Shown here piece after piece: positions 1 through 12,800 of a stretch of DNA of 64,000 bases; within the stretch, counting starts at the first letter, position 1; each line of letters starts with the position of its first letter. The position numbers and the translations under genes were made by a program. This DNA is from Sclerurus mexicanus. Lineage: Eukaryota > Chordata > Aves > Passeriformes > Furnariidae. The stretch covers positions 906,548-970,547 of the forward strand of contig VWZF01003613.1 in NCBI GenBank assembly GCA_013396755.1, written 5' to 3'. The notes under the pieces are model-generated. The model saw only the letters and a program-made list of their open reading frames with translations. It was not told where the DNA came from and made no database searches.

Positions 1-3000
1 GATGGTCTTTCCTATTTGGTGAGCAGTAGATGAGGCCTATATGGCACTATTCCCTCAAGAACTTTTAGAAAGGAGGGTTGCTAACATCATCCCAAAAACT
101 GACAGAACAGCTGAGGGAGGGAGGATCTCTGAGGTTGAACAACTGAATGTCAGCATAGTTTCATAACAAGCATTTATTAAGCTTTTTTCTCACTTTGTCC
201 TGAAATTTGGCTTCCTATATGAACTAAGGGAAACCTACTTACTTTGACTGGTTCTGGAAGATGCTAAAGGGATGCATATGCTCCTCCTGACAAATCTCAT
301 GAGCAGACGAGGCCTTTGTAAACATTTCTGAGACACATTGTACATGAACAGAGGACACAGCAGATGAGGAAGTTGTCTGTTTTGTTGTACCATCTGCTGA
401 TTTAGAAAGCCATGAAGATGACAAACAGCCAGAATCTGTTCTCTTTTCACTCATCTGCTGAATGGTGCTCTGTTAGCATTGCATGAGCTGGAGTGTGGAA
501 ATGTTAAAAGCTGCAGGCATTGTTTAAAAGTAGAAGAATGATATATTGAAGTATTGTGGTCAGACATGCATGAGGAAGTGCCAGACTTTTACCACCTCCA
601 TGTCTGTTTTTAACTGAACTGCAATAACTCAGCAAAATAGACAGAACATTAATGACATTAACACCTTTCGTTTAATCTCACAATTTCTACTGCTAGACTG
701 GCAGAAAATCTGACAAATATTCTGATTTTTAACTAAAAGAAATGCAGAGTGTCCTTTTCATAGATTTTTCATGTAAAACTAGATGACATAAAGAACATAG
801 ATCATGTATTGAATGGAAATAATAGCGTAACCAAATACAATTAAACCTTGTTTTCTTTTGCATTAACAATATTTTCTACTTTGTTTCAGTCATGTGAATG
901 ATTGTATCCATGATGTAGGAACCTGCTGCACTAAACATCTAATGCTTTGACTTTCAACTTGTACTGTATGAACTACTGTAACATGTGTGAGGAATGAGAT
1001 GAGTGTAGGTCCAGTGTTTGTCAGGTTTAGCTGCTCCTATGATACCTTTTTATTCACTACTTGCTGTGCTTTCCAGTGACAGTATTATCACTGCATATTC
1101 TTCAATTGAGAGATTTCTGAGAATAAGAGTTCCAGCTATATACTGATCTTTTGACTGCTGCTGGAGAGAATACACTGAAATGCGTTTCTAATCCAATGCT
1201 GTAACTCTGCATATGAAAACTGAATTTCTGTTAATCTTCTTTAAGGTGTCTAAATTTAGTGTATTTTGAAGGAATTAAATCCATTCTAAGTATCTGCCTT
1301 TTTGTTGGTTATCTGTCTTCTCAGTCACTGAGGGTGTAGTTTATTTTTCCTTTCCAGCATGTAGTGGTATTAGTGTAAAAAGACACTTTTTCTTATGGTT
1401 TTTGCAGAATTTTCCACGGGTTGAGCATTTTCTCTTCTTTTCTGAAGGTTTTATTCTGTTTTGAAGGTTATGCTGCTTATGACTGTGGATATATAAGATC
1501 TGTGTTCTTGAGTTCTGTTGTCCTTCTTACCTACTTTTGGGGTGAATCTGGATATTTATTCTTTACTAATGGGTGCCATTACTTTACTTCTTCCTCTAGA
1601 TGCATTCTATTTAGCTGCTCTTTCTATTTGAAAGCATTTTTCAGGGCTTAAGTTCTCTTCTGTTCCACAGCCAACACAGTCTTTAAGTAGGGAATCTTAG
1701 TATCTTGAAAATTATTTATGCCTTTAGTTCTCTAATGTTAATGTCTAGTCTCACTTTAGTTTTTAGATTTTGGTTATAGTCATCCCAAACATCACTGTAT
1801 TAATTGAAGAAACACAATTACAAAAAAGCCCAGCTTGTCTGTACAGTTTTATTTTATCTTGGGCCACAATGTATCCACTAGGCCTCTATCATTATTTCCA
1901 GTCTTACCAACGTTATTTCTAGCAATGCTGACTTACCCTTTCCTCATATTTTTTTCTTCAAAAAGGCCACATAAAAAAAAAAAACAACAACTCTGTTTTT
2001 TTCCAGTTTCATGGTGAGCTCTAACCACATGCTTAGCCACTGCAGTTGTGCAATCTCTGCTGTTTGCAGAGCATTCAGGTTTTGTGGTGCTCTGATACTC
2101 CCTTACTGCTCTTTTTTTTTGTGCCTGTCTGCTAATGATTAATTATCTCTTCCTCAAAGTTTCATTAGGCAGACTATTGTTACCATGTATTATATTTTGG
2201 CAATGGTAGTAGGCCAAAAGTGTCTTCTAAAGCTGAGTTGTGAGAACTCTTCACACAAGTGTTGCAGATTCAGCTGGCATCCAAGTCATGTGCAAACAGA
2301 TTAGCTTCCTCTTCCAAAGAAAGTTTTGCTGCTTCACCCTCTGTCCTTCATGTCCTCTGCAGCTTGCTATAGCTAGATCTCTTTAGTAAAGAATGGTTTG
2401 TACTCAACTTTCAGATGCTTCATTGCAGAGAAATGCAGTTGGTACAGCCATTGATCCTTGGTTTTTCGTGGTGTACATGCACTATGCCAATAAGTACTTT
2501 CAAAATTAGGCTCAGGCTTTTTAAGGGGCATTGGAAGAGCCAGAGACGTGGCACAGAGTGGAATGAATGCTTCTGGGAGTTAGATCTAAGAAGAAAATAG
2601 GAACCAGCATATTGTAGAAAGAGGACTTTATACTTTGCCTTCTGTTTTCTTTTTCCTTACAGTGACACACGGTAATCCAGTCTGTAGGTGCCTGGTACAT
2701 TGACCATACTGGCCAAATTCTTATATGGGGGGTGGGGGAGACAAGATAGGGGAAAAGTAATACATTTTTTGAACGATATGATACTAAAAGCATATGCCTT
2801 CAAGTTTTCTGGGGAGTCAAAGAGGACCTAGAATTTCCATCCAACTGTGGAAAGAATGGCTGTTTCCCATCATGGAAAGGTGGAGGTCTTCAATGTGTTT
2901 CCCTTTGCAAAAAAGCATCACTTTGGTCTTGTCTGGATTCAGTTTGATTCATCTGTTCTTCATTTAGGAGCTAATTTCCTGTAGTTATTCTGATGTTTTA

Positions 3001-6000
3001 TAGTGATGATAGTTGCATCAGAAAATGAGATAAATAGTATATTGTCAGCAACATACTGTTAGCAATTGAACACATGCCATATCACTCTCTCTCTCAGCAG
3101 TCTCATGTAGATAGATGTAGATTGTACGGATCCCTGTGGGATCCTGAAGGTGAGGACCTTAAAGGAAGAGGCTCATTTTTTTAATGAGGCACCTTTTTTT
3201 TTAATTACATGTAGAAAACAAGATGCAGTACTACTGTGTGGCTGGGACTGTGCAATAGATGATTCAGGTGTCTGAGAATAGAAATCTGGAGATTATGGTT
3301 CCATGGTTGGTGGAAATTTTATAAATTTCTCCAGGAAGCTGTCAGAATTTCCATCTGTATTTTGTGTAGCACTAGGAGCCCTGGTTTCTCTAGTGGTTTG
3401 CCTCACAGTGCATATGGATATACTCAAATGTTTTCATTTCTTGGTGGAACATCTTTTGCATCTGACATGGAGACCACCGGACCGAACCTCCATGGTTTCT
3501 TTCTTTGCCCTTTTTTTTTTTTTCTTTTTTTGACTTCTAGTATTTATTTTGGCCAGTTACTGATGGTGTTCTGGTGTCTCTTGGTTATTCTGAAGGGCAG
3601 CTGTGCTAGGACAGGGTTGAAATGGTATTGAGTCATGACTCAGTGATGCAAAAAAGTCCAGGTGTTTCATCTGCAAAGAGAGTACAGATGCATTCTTCTT
3701 TTAAGGGGAAAGTTTGCATTTGGTAGCAAGAACTTCAGGTAGTTTTCTTATTATCCTTTGTTTAATGATGTTACTGTCTAAGCAACTGGCTGTAAATACC
3801 AGCTTGTGGTGTTTATTCTAACGTGTGGTGTTCTGGAAACGTGACTCCTCATCGTAATGGTACCAAGGACTTAGAAAAGTAACACAGAAGGGCATGCAAG
3901 GTTTTGGCCAGTCTGTTTTGTTGGGTTTTTTTTTAAGTTTCCATTACCTAAAAGTGTTGTAGAGTGTACTCTCTATGATTTGAATGCTTGGCCCTTACAC
4001 AGATTGTAACAGCAAAGCAGTGTTACAGGGACAGTCTGAGTACCAGGGTGGTATTTAGTCCAATTTTTAAAAACTTATTTCACAGACAGGAGAAAGCAGC
4101 AGGCTGTTACAGGGTGGTATACACCAGAGATTGTGAGGTAATGGCAGAAGCACAGAGCTACGAGTTCTCCAGCAAAAAGGGAGGTAAAAGGATTGGTAAG
4201 CTCAAAACCAAAAGACAAACTGCTCATACCCTCAAGTCTGTGAACAATGTATCTATTTAATTATAAATCATTTTAGTTTCTAGGGGCAATATTTTCTGCA
4301 TCTGGAACTAAGACCACAGGGCCATCTTCTTCTTACAATCAAATAGTCAGGAGGAATGTGTATATCAGGATGAGACTGATAATGTTTTCAGGAGTATTGA
4401 TAAAATCTCATGCTATTGCAGGAGTTAAATATGAAGATTATTTGGCATCCTTTGTTTCTGATGTTTTGTGTAACATAAAGAAAATTTGGTAGGAATCAAT
4501 TATGGAGACAGATGTTTTGCATGTCAAGACAAAGTGTCTGGGTGAAAATTCTGGGGGTAACCATAGGAAAGATTAATGCTTTCAAAATATATGGATGAGC
4601 CACAACTGTCAAATAGGCCAAAGCAAATCCTTATATTCAGATGCTTTCACTGCAGGCAGGATATTTGAAATTCAGATATTATAGCAGTGACTTGTCTCCA
4701 TTAAAATCAAAATTTGAAGAAATTACCTTATTAAGAACTAATTTTACATAACAAAGTATTATTTATACTTAACCAGTATCTGCTTTGGACTGGAAATAGT
4801 GTAGTCAGTGCAGTTCTAATCAGTTCTAACGTCAGGGATTCACTTTCATGTGTTATATATACAGGGATACATAGTCTGCATTGCCAAAATCCCAAGCATT
4901 TTCTACCAGCAAGTTTGCTGCTTATCTGATGCAAAAAAATTTATTGCAGAATTGGGATGAATTAATTTGTCTGTTCTGCAAGTTTATCTGTGGCTGCTCA
5001 AAGATTCATCCTATTTCACTTATTTCTCTGGTTTATCAAATTTGTCCTTCTGTCCCTGACTTTTATCTGAAAACATTTCAGTGTACTAAGCTTTGATATG
5101 CTCAGGTTGTGGTGTGGTTCCTTTTTAAAAAAATGTTAGACTTTTATGGCTTACACATTGATATATGTGTGACTATAAAGCAAGATATTGTTGCTAAATC
5201 TGGGTAATTGATTTATTATTAATATAATTCATTAAGTATGAATCTTTAGGTTTAGATGGAGCATGGGGCAATGTGTGAATGAATGTTACCTCCTTAACTG
5301 CATAAGAGAAGCATTATTCTTCCCTTGTTCTCCTACTTCTTTACTGGTAACACAAAGGAAGAGAAAAACCATGAATCCTCCCTCTCTTCCTCCAGGTAGG
5401 TAGGTCAGGAAGAAGCTCTTGCTTTGCTCTCTTTTAATAAATCATTGTCAGAATAGGTTCCGTATGACTACATGAAAGCTGGAGAGCTCATTTCTTACTC
5501 CCCCGGGTACCAGCAGACATGCAGATGTGTGCAGAGGGGTGCAGTTCGATGCATATGCCCGCGTTATGCTCAGTAGGATATTGTGAACAATGCCAGTTTT
5601 CCTTACTTTTACAAATTCATTAGAAACTTCACAAGCTGCTGTTATATATAGCTCCCCATAGAAAACCTGTAGTATTTTGTGAGAGAGGAACAGACTATTT
5701 AAATCATAAGATTTGTATTCATTTAGCTGTTTTCTCTGTCTGGTAAACTGGTATGAAAAATTCCAAATGGAGAAATAAACACTCACGAGACTCATAGAAG
5801 AAAAAAAATTCAAAATTTACACTAATTGCCCAGAACCTCATAAACAATGAAAAATACGATTTTAAAGATCAAGTGTTTTCCATTAAAAAAAAAGTTCAAT
5901 TTATTTAGTCAGCTGTGTAGGCTGTTACATGTACCCCACATACACATATGTGAAAACACACACGTATACACACATGGTAAGTTTGCAGTTGTACGATTAA

Positions 6001-6359
6001 AAGAGTTTTGAGGAAAATGTATCCTATTTACTACATACTGCTTAGCTATGTGACTAATGTAGAACTGCAATATAAATCTCAGAAATATCTATCCCATTGG
6101 TTTTTTATTACTGCAGAAAGTAGATCAGGATGATAACAGCTGGATGCAAAAAGCAATCATATTTTCAGTATAAAAATAGTGCTATTGTTTAGTAAGCTAT
6201 ACTCCATAAATGTATTAGGGGGATATACTGGCTTGCCCTGGATTGTTTTTATTTTTTCCTTCAAAATATCTTTTGTTTCCACCCCCCACTTAGAAGGAAG
6301 GAATGTTTCCCATTAAGGTATGAGACTGAGTTTGTTTTTCACTTTTGCCTTTTATATAG
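1..6359 (+). other. SIM1: SIM1 intron (3' part), enters from upstream
   Basis: No SIM1 coding sequence was found before 6360. The exon at 6360 begins inside a split codon, so this stretch is read as the 3' part of the intron separating the PAC-region exon from it. It ends in a pyrimidine-rich acceptor with AG at 6358-6359. The only recognisable content is an old LINE remnant (about 2600-3170, - strand), a degenerate CA/TA-rich patch near 5940-5975 that contains a CACATATGTG palindrome at 5943-5952, and short poly-T and poly-A runs. The short open frames here have no recognisable domain. The intron assignment is an inference from the downstream exon. Confidence 0.8.
2600..3170 (-). mobile_element. 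Ancient L2-like LINE remnant, reverse transcriptase region
   Basis: Reading the - strand from about 3170 downwards gives a decayed LINE reverse transcriptase in L2-clade order. A FNIYMR-like segment lies at about 3095-3115. A decayed A-D-N-I-L-F-I-S-F stretch lies where ADDTQLYISF is expected (about 3020-3055). KLNPDKTKVMLF is intact at about 2910-2945. A V-L-F-D-S segment (about 2800-2815) matches the usual LGVLFDS motif, and a possible trace of the later HWLPV/RIxFK block falls at 2620-2690. Frameshifts and stops separate these pieces, so it is long dead. I matched the motifs from knowledge of the family, without a search. The outer limits are approximate. Confidence 0.7.
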
Positions 6360-6525
6360 AGATACTGAATATAAAGGACTACAGCTCTCCCTGGATCAAG
6401 TCACTGCTACCAAGCCGGCATTCTCATACACAAATTCAACTCCGACCATAACAGATAACAGAAAGGGAAGCAAATCTCGCCTCTCGAGCACAAAGTCAAA
6501 ATCAAGGACATCACCATACCCACAG
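6360..6525 (+). CDS. SIM1: SIM1 exon, post-PAC region and NLS (third from last)
   Basis: This internal exon begins with one base completing a split codon (AC|A, Thr), followed by 55 codons from DTEYKGLQLSLDQ to SRTSPYPQ. SIM1 is a nuclear bHLH-PAS transcription factor that pairs with ARNT/ARNT2 and is needed for paraventricular and supraoptic hypothalamic neurons. The bHLH and PAS domains lie upstream of the window. The exon covers the end of the PAC-associated region and the start of the single-minded C-terminal domain. The basic cluster RKGSKSRLSSTKSKSRTSPY corresponds to the nuclear localisation signal described for SIM proteins. It is one residue shorter than the human exon as I remember it, in the Ser/Thr run near its middle. 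The acceptor is TATATAG at 6353-6359. The donor is gtagct at 6526, weak at positions +4 and +5. The exon ends in phase 0, which fits the next exon starting at TAT. Confidence 0.95.
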
Positions 6526-8516
6526 GTAGCTGCCTTTGAAAAAAGAAATGAAATCTTTTTGTATATCTTGATTTTGACTGCTATTTTATCCAAGTAACTA
6601 GAATGGGCCTACGAACATGTTACTCAAAGGGAGTAAAGAACTGCAGGTTACAAGATCTTGAGACAGGAATATGTTTCTTTAAACTGTTTCTAAAAATCTG
6701 GAAACATTTATGATTCAGCATGCATAATAAATCATCATCAACAACAATAGCAACACAGGGCTCAGAGTTAATGAGGAGCGGACAGAAGGACCAAATGAAA
6801 ATGTTGGTTTTGAAATAGTTGATTTGAGAGGACTATGAGTCTTGCCATTTGAGAAAGCTTGTTTTTTCTTACTTACTCTTTACTAATTCCAACATATCTA
6901 GAAAGCTGCCAGATGTTTGACAGCAGTTTAATGCTGAAATCTTAGTCAAGAGGAGTGAGTTTTGAGGAGGGAAAGCAGCCAGCTAACATGCTGACTGGAA
7001 CCAGAAATCTTTTCTGTGTACAAAACTTTGAAAAAAACCAAAACACTAGGAGGTGATCATTTGCATCAGTAGACTTTGATTTCCCAGATTTAATTTTCAA
7101 GCCTAATGTGTAAGGAACATTTCCTTGCCTGGAGAACGGACCAGACTCAATTGGGTCTGTGAACAGAAACTTGCCCAATACAGTTATGCAATTGAGTTCT
7201 GCAGGCAACACCACAGCACTTGCACACTTACACTGTCAAACCTTTAGCTCAAATAAATCTGTTTGTTAATATAACCATGATGTTCACTAATGATACAAGT
7301 CTTACTGCCCTTATGCCTCCACACAGGGGATATAAATGTATGCATTCATGATGTAGCATTGAAGAACTATGTATTTTTAAAGAGCTCAGGTCACTATTTA
7401 ACTGATAATGACTTTAATGCCTACAGTTTGTCTGCAGGCACAATGTTTTCTAAACTGACCTCTAAGAGTGTATAATGTGAGCCCAAATGTCTATATCACT
7501 TCCTTGTTTTCTGTCTTTTTCCCCCTCAAAAGTATCAAGGGTAAGAATTTCAGTTAAATCATATTTGCTTTTGGCAAAGAGAATATTTAACTGAGCATCT
7601 AGGTATGAATTCAAATTCCTAATTTTAAAAATCTAATTTTGTCAGAGGTTTTTATAGCACATTTGTTCATACACGTTTCTGTGTGTTGTTAAGAAGCCTT
7701 TTTCATGACTGCAGTCCACCAAAGAGTTGTAATCAGACAGTTTCAAAGAACTGGGGAAGATACCTACAAATAATTCTAGATTAGATTTTTGGGCTATCTT
7801 TGATTTGCTGGAATTACACTTCATCTCCCCTTATACAACCCTTTCTAAAGTACTCATTTGCTAGCATGACAGTTCCAGCTGAAGATTTGTTATCTTTCCA
7901 CATCAATCTGATTTCTGAAAGTGTGATTTTCATTGATACCTGCTTATTCTTTCTGCCACCAGAAAAAAACCCTGAACTAGCAGTGCAGCATGGTGACTGC
8001 TGGTTTATCAGGGACTGTTGTCTGGAAGCTCAGGGTGCTTCATCTCCAGTTTCATTTTGCATCCTCATTACCAGCTGGGTGCTAGTAAAGTCACAGATTT
8101 CATCATTCAAGAAGAAGCAGCTGTGGTAGTTGCCAGTATCTTGAAAAATGGTCATACCGTTCATTGCAGCCCATCACCACAAGTAATGCTGGCAGCTTGG
8201 CTTTGCCTCCCTCTCATCCTTCTCCACCCCTGAATAAACTGTTGAAAGACTAAGAGAAGCCGTTGTGAAGAACATGGAGCAGGTGGTACAGTCTGCGTCC
8301 TTCAGTCTCCTGCCCATGTAATTTGCCAGTCAGTTGGGGAGAATTAGTGTGACCTAAAAGCCACGGCTCAAAAGCCAGGTCAAGGGTTTTGTCTTACACA
8401 GGAGCCTGTGCTGTGGTGGAGAAAGGAAGCAGGAAGTTTATTAGATAATGGCAGTGAGCAACATACTTCTTAAAGTCAAGGGCGCCTAGGAGATTTTAAA
8501 TATACATAACTTCTTG

Positions 8517-8694
8517 CCCCTCCCCTTCCCTTCCCTTCCCTTCCCTTCCCTTCNNNNNNNNNNNNNNNNNNNNNNNNNNNNNNNNNNNNNNNNNNNNNNN
8601 NNNNNNNNNNNNNNNNNNNNNNNNNNNNNNNNNNNNNNNNNNNNNNNNNNNNNNNNNNNNNNNNNNNNNNNNNCTTCCCTTCCCTTCCCTTCCC
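8517..8694. repeat. (CCCTT)n microsatellite containing a 120-N gap
   Basis: CCCTT/TTCCC units run up to 8553, then 120 Ns occupy 8554-8673, and the same repeat resumes at 8674-8694. The real length is unknown because the gap sits inside the repeat. The strict pyrimidine/purine strand split is of the kind that can form triplex DNA and stalls polymerases, which probably explains the gap. Open frames that appear to cross it are artefacts. Confidence 0.97.
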
Positions 8695-9290
8695 ACTTTT
8701 ACCCTTACCATTTACTTTGCTCCTTTCTTGAAGAGAAAAGGAAATCATACACTTTACTGGTGCTGACTGAGAATCCTCTCCCTTGCCAGCTGTGTGCCCC
8801 TATGATAGCTACGTGAGATATGAATTGTATGGAAATGATACTAATCAATTTCAGCTAAAATTTAACTACTAAGGCAAAAAGTGGATGTTTTGGTTATCTA
8901 AGATGATTTTAATGTTTTGTTTTTTTTTTTCTCAAATCTTACCAAAAGCAGACACAGCATAATATGGGTCTTCTAGACTCTTTAATTAAAACTGAGTTCA
9001 TTAAACTGGAGGTATTGGTCAGCATCTGAATTAACACTGCCTTTTGTTAGTGCAGTGGGTTTTGTGAACCAGCCTCAGGCAGGGGAAGGGCAAGCAAAGA
9101 GGGGAACAACCCAAAATTCATGACAAAACTGTAGTATTTGCCCAGACACTTTGAACAGTACTTTTCTAGTCCTGTCCTACCAGAGGGGTACAGACCTGAA
9201 AGAGATGGCAGGAGAAAAAACAGGGAAATGAAGATTTGATAGATAATTCCAGAAAAATGAAATTGTGAGTTAGTTAAAAGATGCCTGCAA

Positions 9291-9370
9291 TTAATAATAA
9301 TAATAACAGCAACAACAATAATAATGATGATGATAATAATAATGATAATAATTGTAATAATACTAATAAT
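9291..9370. repeat. Interrupted AAT/GAT trinucleotide microsatellite
   Basis: About 80 bp of TAA/AAT units interrupted by CAA, GAT and GTA variants, in the SIM1 intron. It creates the poly-isoleucine run seen in the - strand frame at 9047-9406, which is therefore not a gene. Confidence 0.92.
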
Positions 9371-9419
9371 GGTGAGTGGCTCCCAACATCTAGCTCTGGA
9401 CCTCATTTATTCTGTACAT

Positions 9420-9800
9420 AGGAAATACTAACAAGATTGGAAAAACATTTTAATTGTGGTCAGCTGAACTGCTTTGGAGTTTAATGTCCCATTAATTATG
9501 ATTGTCTAAAGAAAATATTTAAAATTGCCTGTTGTCTGCCTCTGGAGGGAAATGTTTTACGGTCAGACCTGGAAAAATGTTTATTGCTTCATATACCATC
9601 TTAGTTCTTGGCTAAAGATTAATGCACTGATTCAAGTAACGATGTGCCCAAGAGCAGTTCGATGAGACCTTGGTGTGTATTACAACATGCATTTTTGGAA
9701 AGAGGTGTATATTAATACACCTGATTCCAGACTTGATAGCTCCTTTAAATGGATAATCTGGATTAATTCAGTGATCCACCTCTATCTGGTCATCTCACCC
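9420..9800. promoter_or_regulatory. Candidate intronic regulatory block (homeodomain and T-box-like sites)
   Basis: This non-coding stretch in the SIM1 intron holds several TAAT homeodomain cores (for example CATTAATTATGATTGTC near 9490-9506, GATTAATGC near 9617, GGATTAATTC near 9761). It also holds an exact inverted pair, AGGTGTAT at 9703-9710 and ATACACCT at 9715-9722, separated by ATTA. AGGTGT is the core of the T-box half-site. No repeat signature was noticed. That it is an enhancer is an inference, and I cannot see conservation from one sequence. Confidence 0.3.
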
Positions 9801-12800
9801 AATGGGGTAAAGGTAACGGACTGAATTCTAGAAAGCCTGGTTTTTGTTTTGGTCTGGGTTTTTTTAATTTCTTTCTAAAGCTTTGGCAACTTCTAGTGTA
9901 TTCAAAAGCAAAGCAAACCACTCTTTTTATAGTAAACATAACTCCTGGTCTGGTGAAGAGTCACCAGCAGTGGGGGTTATTTTAATGGACATGCTGTATT
10001 ACTTTAATCTAAGCCTTTCACCATCTGTGCTGCCTATAATAGTGAATGCGAAGAGAACATATTTTACATTTCAGGATTACATTAGTAAAAAGTAAGATAA
10101 AAGTGATTTAAAAGCATGCATATGTTCTTAGTACAATGCAGCCTGCATCTGTGATGTTTTTTTCTTTCTCATGGTTAAGACACAAATCAAGAGGAAAGCT
10201 GCTAATTCTGATGTAGTGAAAGTTTTTCATGGAAAAGAGGATTCTGTGAGGGTTTCACTATATGTTTAATGTTTTTAATGATAAAAACCTAAGTAGGCTG
10301 CCAGAAAATCATATATCTATAACATCTATTGTTTGAACATATGGCATGGTGTGTGGAGCCGGCTGATATTGCTATGAATGACAGGATGAGTCCTCAGGCC
10401 AGTAAGACACCTGTAGGAATGGAAGGTCAGGCAAAAGAAAATTACCCGAGAAATATTAAATTGTCTACTGGCTAATACACTTCCATGGGCTCTCATAAAG
10501 TAAGCTTTTTTTAGACATGGAATTCATATTTTCCTATTTCCTTGCCCCTTCAGCCCCCCAGAAGTTTTTCTCGTAGTGAAAATAGTATCAGAGATGGCCT
10601 ATAGCCCCTTTCTATTAGTGTTAATCCCACTGGTGTGCTCTCACTGTGATGATACACTGGATTAGCACTATGGAATATATTTTGAATTTTCAGAGGTGGC
10701 AGGAACCAGCTGGAGGACCATTTAATTTATGTTTTGTTGTTGTATATGCCAGAAGACAATTCAGAAATCACCTGAAGGGATTTCAGATGTTGCCTATCTG
10801 AAGTTCTTTTCACTGTCTGCTGGTTAAACTTTGTCAAAACCCCAAAAGTAATAAATTACTTGTGCCTTCTGACTCCTGATAAAACTCAGAAAGCAAAAAT
10901 TAGCAGAAAGGAAAACATTTCTGTTGAGGCATGACTGAGATTGGAAAAAAAAATTACTGATTTTAATTGGCTAAAATTTTCATTAAATCCGATTCCATTT
11001 TTTATGGTCTTTCATCACTTGACATATGGAAGCCTAATTCTGACTTGAGAGATAATGTTTCTACTCCCATTTCAGTAAAGCAATATCTTTGATCATCCTT
11101 TCATTTCTCTCCCCATCAACATGTTACACATGTCCATATTTGAAGTCTCCACCTGTCGACATCAGATTCCCAGCAGAGGCAATGGTAGGACTGCAGTAGT
11201 GGAGGCAGCCTGATGATTCCAAATAGAGGTGTGGCTAGTTTTAAATGGAATTAGACATATTTTTGCCCTATGTCTTCTTATGTTGCACCTTAAGAGTCAT
11301 TAGTCATATCAAACTATGTCTGTTGGCAGACAATGTAACAACCAAATCACCACATTAATTTAATTCTGTCCATGGCCCAACAGCTGTTACAGGTAAGATC
11401 TGAAATAATTATAATTTACATCAAGTACAAAGAATATGCAATAAGCAGAGTTAGTCTTGACTACATGGTTATATGGCATCACATGGAGTATTTCTGATAT
11501 ACTAAACACACACCCTTTTGAGATTATTTCTCTTTCTTTAAGAAAAATGCACAAGGGCCTGTGCAATTGAGTCTCTTGTGATTAGGTTCAAGATAAAACA
11601 AAACCAAACTGAGCAAGTTTCCAGTTAAGTGAAAAAATTCCCTTCAAGAGAAACTACATTGGACCCTGAAATATCATCAGAAAAAGAGAACAAATAGAAG
11701 AATATCTAGTAGAGTTACAGGAAATTAAGAGTTTTAAGTCTGAAAGATTCTCTGGCATTTATTATCATAATAAATCGTCAGAAAAATTCATTATAATATT
11801 ATTGGAAATTAATTTTACTTGTCCTCTTCATGAAAGAAACACATACTATGAGTTTTGTTTTTTAATAAGAAAATAAATGAACTTTTGACTTTTCTCTACT
11901 TGCATTTGGCTTATACTATATTTCAACTTAATTTTTAATATTAAAAAGTCTAGTTTATAAAAGTCAAATCCAAAAAGAGCACTAAAAATAATTCTAAAAT
12001 TAAGAACAGATACAAAAGTAGTGTCAGCTACAATTTAATAATTTTTAATAATCTTGTTAATTATTTCTACTTTTTCCATTGGAAACTTAATTTTATCTAT
12101 ACTTTTTTTTGGTCAAAAATGTTTATAATAATTCAGCTGTTATTTAGAATACATCTTCGTAACTAAGCTGTTTGTAGACATTAGATCTGAAAGGATAACA
12201 GGAGAGTTAGATGCTCCAGTTGATCACATAACACTGCTGACTGAATAAAGTTCCTAGTTATTGTATAGCAAGGTACAGGCATTTAAAAGAATTTCTTTGT
12301 GGCTCAGTAATTATCTTCCTTTAATGAAAATTCATACTTATCCTTTAATGTCTAAAATCTTGCAGTGAATATAGTGGTACTAACTTCCTGACCTCCCCCA
12401 TATCTACTGGTTGGCTTTTTGCCTATGGGTATTCTTCTGACAACTAATAAAAAAATAAAATGGACTTTCACAAAGCCATAACCTTTACCTTATTTCCTTT
12501 AAATAACCTATCATGTTTACAAAGAATATTCACAAATATAAACTGGAATACTGAAGAAATACCCAATTAAATGCCAAAATCACTATTGGTGTCACACAGA
12601 TGGTTTAAGTTTCTGTAAGTCAAACATCTGGTCCATACTTTCAATTGGTAAGTGCATAAAACCTTAGTACTGGCTGATAATGAGGAGTTTCATAGCAACT
12701 TAATCTAATGAAAGGGCAGGTAAGCTTCTATTAGGCTTATTAAAAGAAAAGGCAGAGTGGGCACCTGGACGGTGAGAGATGGAATGGGAGAATTCCAAAG

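Noticed and set aside
8476..8816. Open frames on both strands across the N gap
   Set aside because: They depend on unknown bases and on the (CCCTT)n repeat, whose period of five keeps frames open artificially.
9047..9406. 119-codon - strand frame with a poly-Ile stretch
   Set aside because: The length comes from the AAT microsatellite, and there is no domain outside it.
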